A stretch of DNA of 64,000 nt from Lachnospiraceae bacterium G11 (GTDB taxonomy: Bacteria > Bacillota > Clostridia > Lachnospirales > Lachnospiraceae), in the NCBI GenBank assembly GCA_900103495.1, contig FMWZ01000016.1, positions 1-64,000 of the forward strand. Reading direction: 5' to 3'. Numbering within the stretch: the first letter of the stretch is position 1; every line of letters starts with the position of its first letter. A program made the translations under genes and the position numbers. The notes under the pieces are model-generated. The model was not told where the DNA came from. It worked only from the letters and a program-made list of their open reading frames with translations, and searched no databases. Below are positions 62,174-64,000 of the stretch, piece after piece.

Positions 62174-62763
62174 TATTGCTCCTCAATTAATGAATCTATA
62201 ATCTCATATATCTCATCTCTGCCCTGTTTGCTGGTGGCAGAGAAGGGAATAACCATAGTTCCGGGGACAACCTTCAAGCCTTCCTTTACAGCCTTAACCT
62301 GCTTGGCAAGCTGGCTTCTGTTAATTTTGTCGGCCTTGGTGGCAATAACAATGGGTTCAAAGCCCTGCTTAAGTATCCACTCATACATAAGCTTGTCGTT
62401 GGCTGAAGGGTCATGTCGTATGTCTATAAGAAGAAATACTCGCCTCAGCTGCTTTGATTTGTGAAGATAATTCTCAATCATCTTGCCCCATTTTGCCTTC
62501 ACTTCCTCGTTGGCCTTGGCATAGCCATAGCCGGGAAGATCCACAAAATAAATGGCATCGTTCACGTTATAGAAATTGATGGTCTGGGTTTTGCCGGGCT
62601 GGGATGATGTTCTTGCCAGGGACTTACGGTTCATAAGAGCATTGATAAGGGAAGACTTTCCCACGTTACTCTTTCCCGCAAAAGCAATCTCCGGTAACAC
62701 ATTATCCGGCAGTGTACTGGTTATTCCACAGACGGTTTCTAAGCTGACATTTTTAATAACCAT
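62173..62763 (-). CDS. engB: Ribosome biogenesis GTPase YihA/EngB (YsxC)
   Basis: A 196-aa essential-type GTPase with G1 GKSNVGKSSLIN, G2 region SLARTSSQPGKTQT, G3 DLPGYG, G4 TKAD and G5 FSATSKQGRDE. It assists late 50S assembly. It lies downstream of clpX, as is common in Firmicutes. Confidence 0.96.
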   Translation of the reverse strand: MVIKNVSLETVCGITSTLPDNVLPEIAFAGKSNVGKSSLINALMNRKSLARTSSQPGKTQTINFYNVNDAIYFVDLPGYGYAKANEEVKAKWGKMIENYLHKSKQLRRVFLLIDIRHDPSANDKLMYEWILKQGFEPIVIATKADKINRSQLAKQVKAVKEGLKVVPGTMVIPFSATSKQGRDEIYEIIDSLIEEQ

Positions 62764-62875
62764 TGTTATGTTATCCTCATTCTTCCCATGAATTATAACA
62801 CCAATCAGGAAGGGGTGACAAGGGCGAAGCCCCCGTAATAAGAGTGTCTTGCGATAAATTTAAGAAGATATTAAT

Positions 62876-62904
62876 AAAGGGCATCAACAAAGATGATGCC
62901 CTTT
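62876..62904 (-). terminator. Weak terminator after clpX
   Basis: 11-bp stem AAAGGGCATCA/TGATGCCCTTT with a 7-nt loop, but only TTTATTAAT follows on the minus strand, so read-through to engB is possible. Confidence 0.65.
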
Positions 62905-62907
62905 AAA

Positions 62908-64000
62908 CTATTTTCTTTCTACAACAGGTTTCTCTGTTCCGTCCACCGATGCCTTAGTGATTCGACAGCTCACAATGGAATCATCGGAAGGAATCTCGTA
63001 CATTACATCCATCATGATGTTCTCAACAATGGATCTTAAACCTCTGGCTCCTGTCTTATGCTTAACCGCCTTCTCAGCGATGGCATCCAGTGCATCATCA
63101 TCGAAGGTAAGCTTAACACCGTCATACTCGAAGAGTTTTGCATACTGCTTAACAAGAGCATTCTTAGGCTCCTTAAGGATTCTTATGAGCGCATCCTTAT
63201 CAAGGCCGTCAAGAGAAACATTTATGGGAACACGTCCTATAAACTCAGGAATAAGTCCGAACTTAACCAGATCCTGAGGTGTAACCTCTTTAAGAAGTTC
63301 AGAAATCTCTCTGACGTTCTTACTCTTAACCTCTGAGTCAAAACCGATGGCTCTCTTATCAAGTCTCTCCTCAACAATCTTCTCAAGTCCGTCGAAAGCA
63401 CCACCACAGATAAAGAGAATGTTTGTGGTGTCAATCTGGATGAGTTCCTGATGAGGATGCTTACGTCCGCCCTGAGGAGGAACGCTTGCCTGAGTACCCT
63501 CAATTATCTTAAGAAGGGCCTGCTGAACGCCTTCACCCGAAACATCTCTGGTGATAGATACGTTCTCGGACTTCTTGGTAATCTTGTCAATCTCGTCGAT
63601 ATAGACGATTCCCACTTCGGCTCTGTCGATATCGTAATCGGCATTCTGGATAAGCTTAAGAAGAATATTCTCAACGTCTTCACCCACATATCCTGCCTCA
63701 GTCAATGTGGTGGCATCAGCTATGGCAAAAGGCACATTGATAATCTTGGCCAGAGTCTGGGCAAGATAAGTCTTACCTGAACCTGTGGGACCAAGCATAA
63801 TAATGTTGCTCTTCTGAAGCTCAACCTCATTGGGGTTAGGCTCCGTCTGCTGCTTACCATGATGGTGCTTCTTACTTTCTTCCTCTTCCTTGTTGGCCTT
63901 AACTCTCTTGTAGTGGTTATAGACTGCAACCGAAAGAACCTTCTTAGCTTCCTCCTGGCCTATAACGTACTCATCAAGGAATGCCTTGATCTGGGCAGGT
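62908..64000 (-). CDS. clpX: ATP-dependent Clp protease ATP-binding subunit ClpX (5' end outside window)
   Basis: The reading frame runs off the right edge; 363 codons are visible. The visible start reads [20 protein letters not shown], so the N-terminal zinc-binding domain and first residues are missing. Present are Walker [18 protein letters not shown], Walker [13 protein letters not shown], the RKHPHQE pore loop, sensor 1 and the sensor 2 Arg in KTGARGLR. ClpX unfolds substrates for ClpP. A short Lys/His-rich insert (ESKKHHHGK) precedes Walker A. Confidence 0.97.
   Translation of the reverse strand, partial: PAQIKAFLDEYVIGQEEAKKVLSVAVYNHYKRVKANKEEEESKKHHHGKQQTEPNPNEVELQKSNIIMLGPTGSGKTYLAQTLAKIINVPFAIADATTLTEAGYVGEDVENILLKLIQNADYDIDRAEVGIVYIDEIDKITKKSENVSITRDVSGEGVQQALLKIIEGTQASVPPQGGRKHPHQELIQIDTTNILFICGGAFDGLEKIVEERLDKRAIGFDSEVKSKNVREISELLKEVTPQDLVKFGLIPEFIGRVPINVSLDGLDKDALIRILKEPKNALVKQYAKLFEYDGVKLTFDDDALDAIAEKAVKHKTGARGLRSIVENIMMDVMYEIPSDDSIVSCRITKASVDGTEKPVVERK

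Overview
The window looks like the chromosome of a low-to-mid-GC Gram-positive anaerobe of the Clostridia, most likely a Lachnospiraceae (Butyrivibrio/Roseburia-like). The signs are strong GGAGG ribosome-binding sites, infC-rpmI-rplT with an AUU start and leader attenuator, YesM/YesN-type (LytS/AraC) sugar two-component systems, a GH94 disaccharide phosphorylase, KtrAB, and SipW-type (S26B) signal peptidases with TasA-like substrates. Nearly everything runs on the minus strand. Family assignments come from motif recognition only; no database search was run.

Layout. 1-380: end of an IS30-type transposase, then a palindromic repeat that recurs three more times. 396-9.9 kb: OmpR-type two-component system, KtrB/KtrA potassium uptake, MacB-like ABC transporter and a secreted serine hydrolase. 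10-20.1 kb: PutP symporter, a MetE-like enzyme divergent from a LysR regulator, an autoregulated hydrolase-TetR pair, a GNAT/HAD/XRE-methyltransferase group, a class I methyltransferase and an RlmD-like rRNA methyltransferase. 20.1-20.4 kb is non-coding and holds three related hairpin repeats. 20.4-29 kb: YtfQRT/YjfF-like sugar ABC operon with its own three-part sensor (binding protein, kinase, AraC regulator). 29-33 kb: tRNA-Pro, PepD, a class II glutamine amidotransferase, and infC-rpmI-rplT with its leader. 33.1-36.7 kb (+ strand): GT2-GtrA glycosyltransferase, phosphodiester glycosidase and a membrane protein with a Tyr/acidic tail. 36.7-44.4 kb: a second kinase/binding protein/regulator module, a phosphohexomutase and a ChbP-like GH94 phosphorylase.

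44.5-58.3 kb is the most unusual region: a surface-fibre locus. It encodes four TasA-like proteins with SipW-type signal peptides, a SipW signal peptidase, a single polypeptide that fuses a SipW-type signal peptidase to a class B sortase, a 1609-residue adhesin with two von Willebrand A domains, a QTGD sortase substrate, a second membrane-anchored surface protein, and a regulatory operon (Cys-rich XRE protein, SARP/BTAD regulator with a degenerate GGDEF-like domain, unknown 141-aa protein). Three promoters inside the locus share one architecture: two 7-bp direct repeats (GTGTGAC type) separated by 4 bp, then 10 bp, then a -10 box. This is the layout of SARP operators, so the SARP very probably drives the whole locus.

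58.3-64 kb is housekeeping: RsmF-like rRNA methyltransferase, aldose epimerase, VanZ-like protein, AI-2E-type permease, EngB GTPase, and ClpX running off the right edge.
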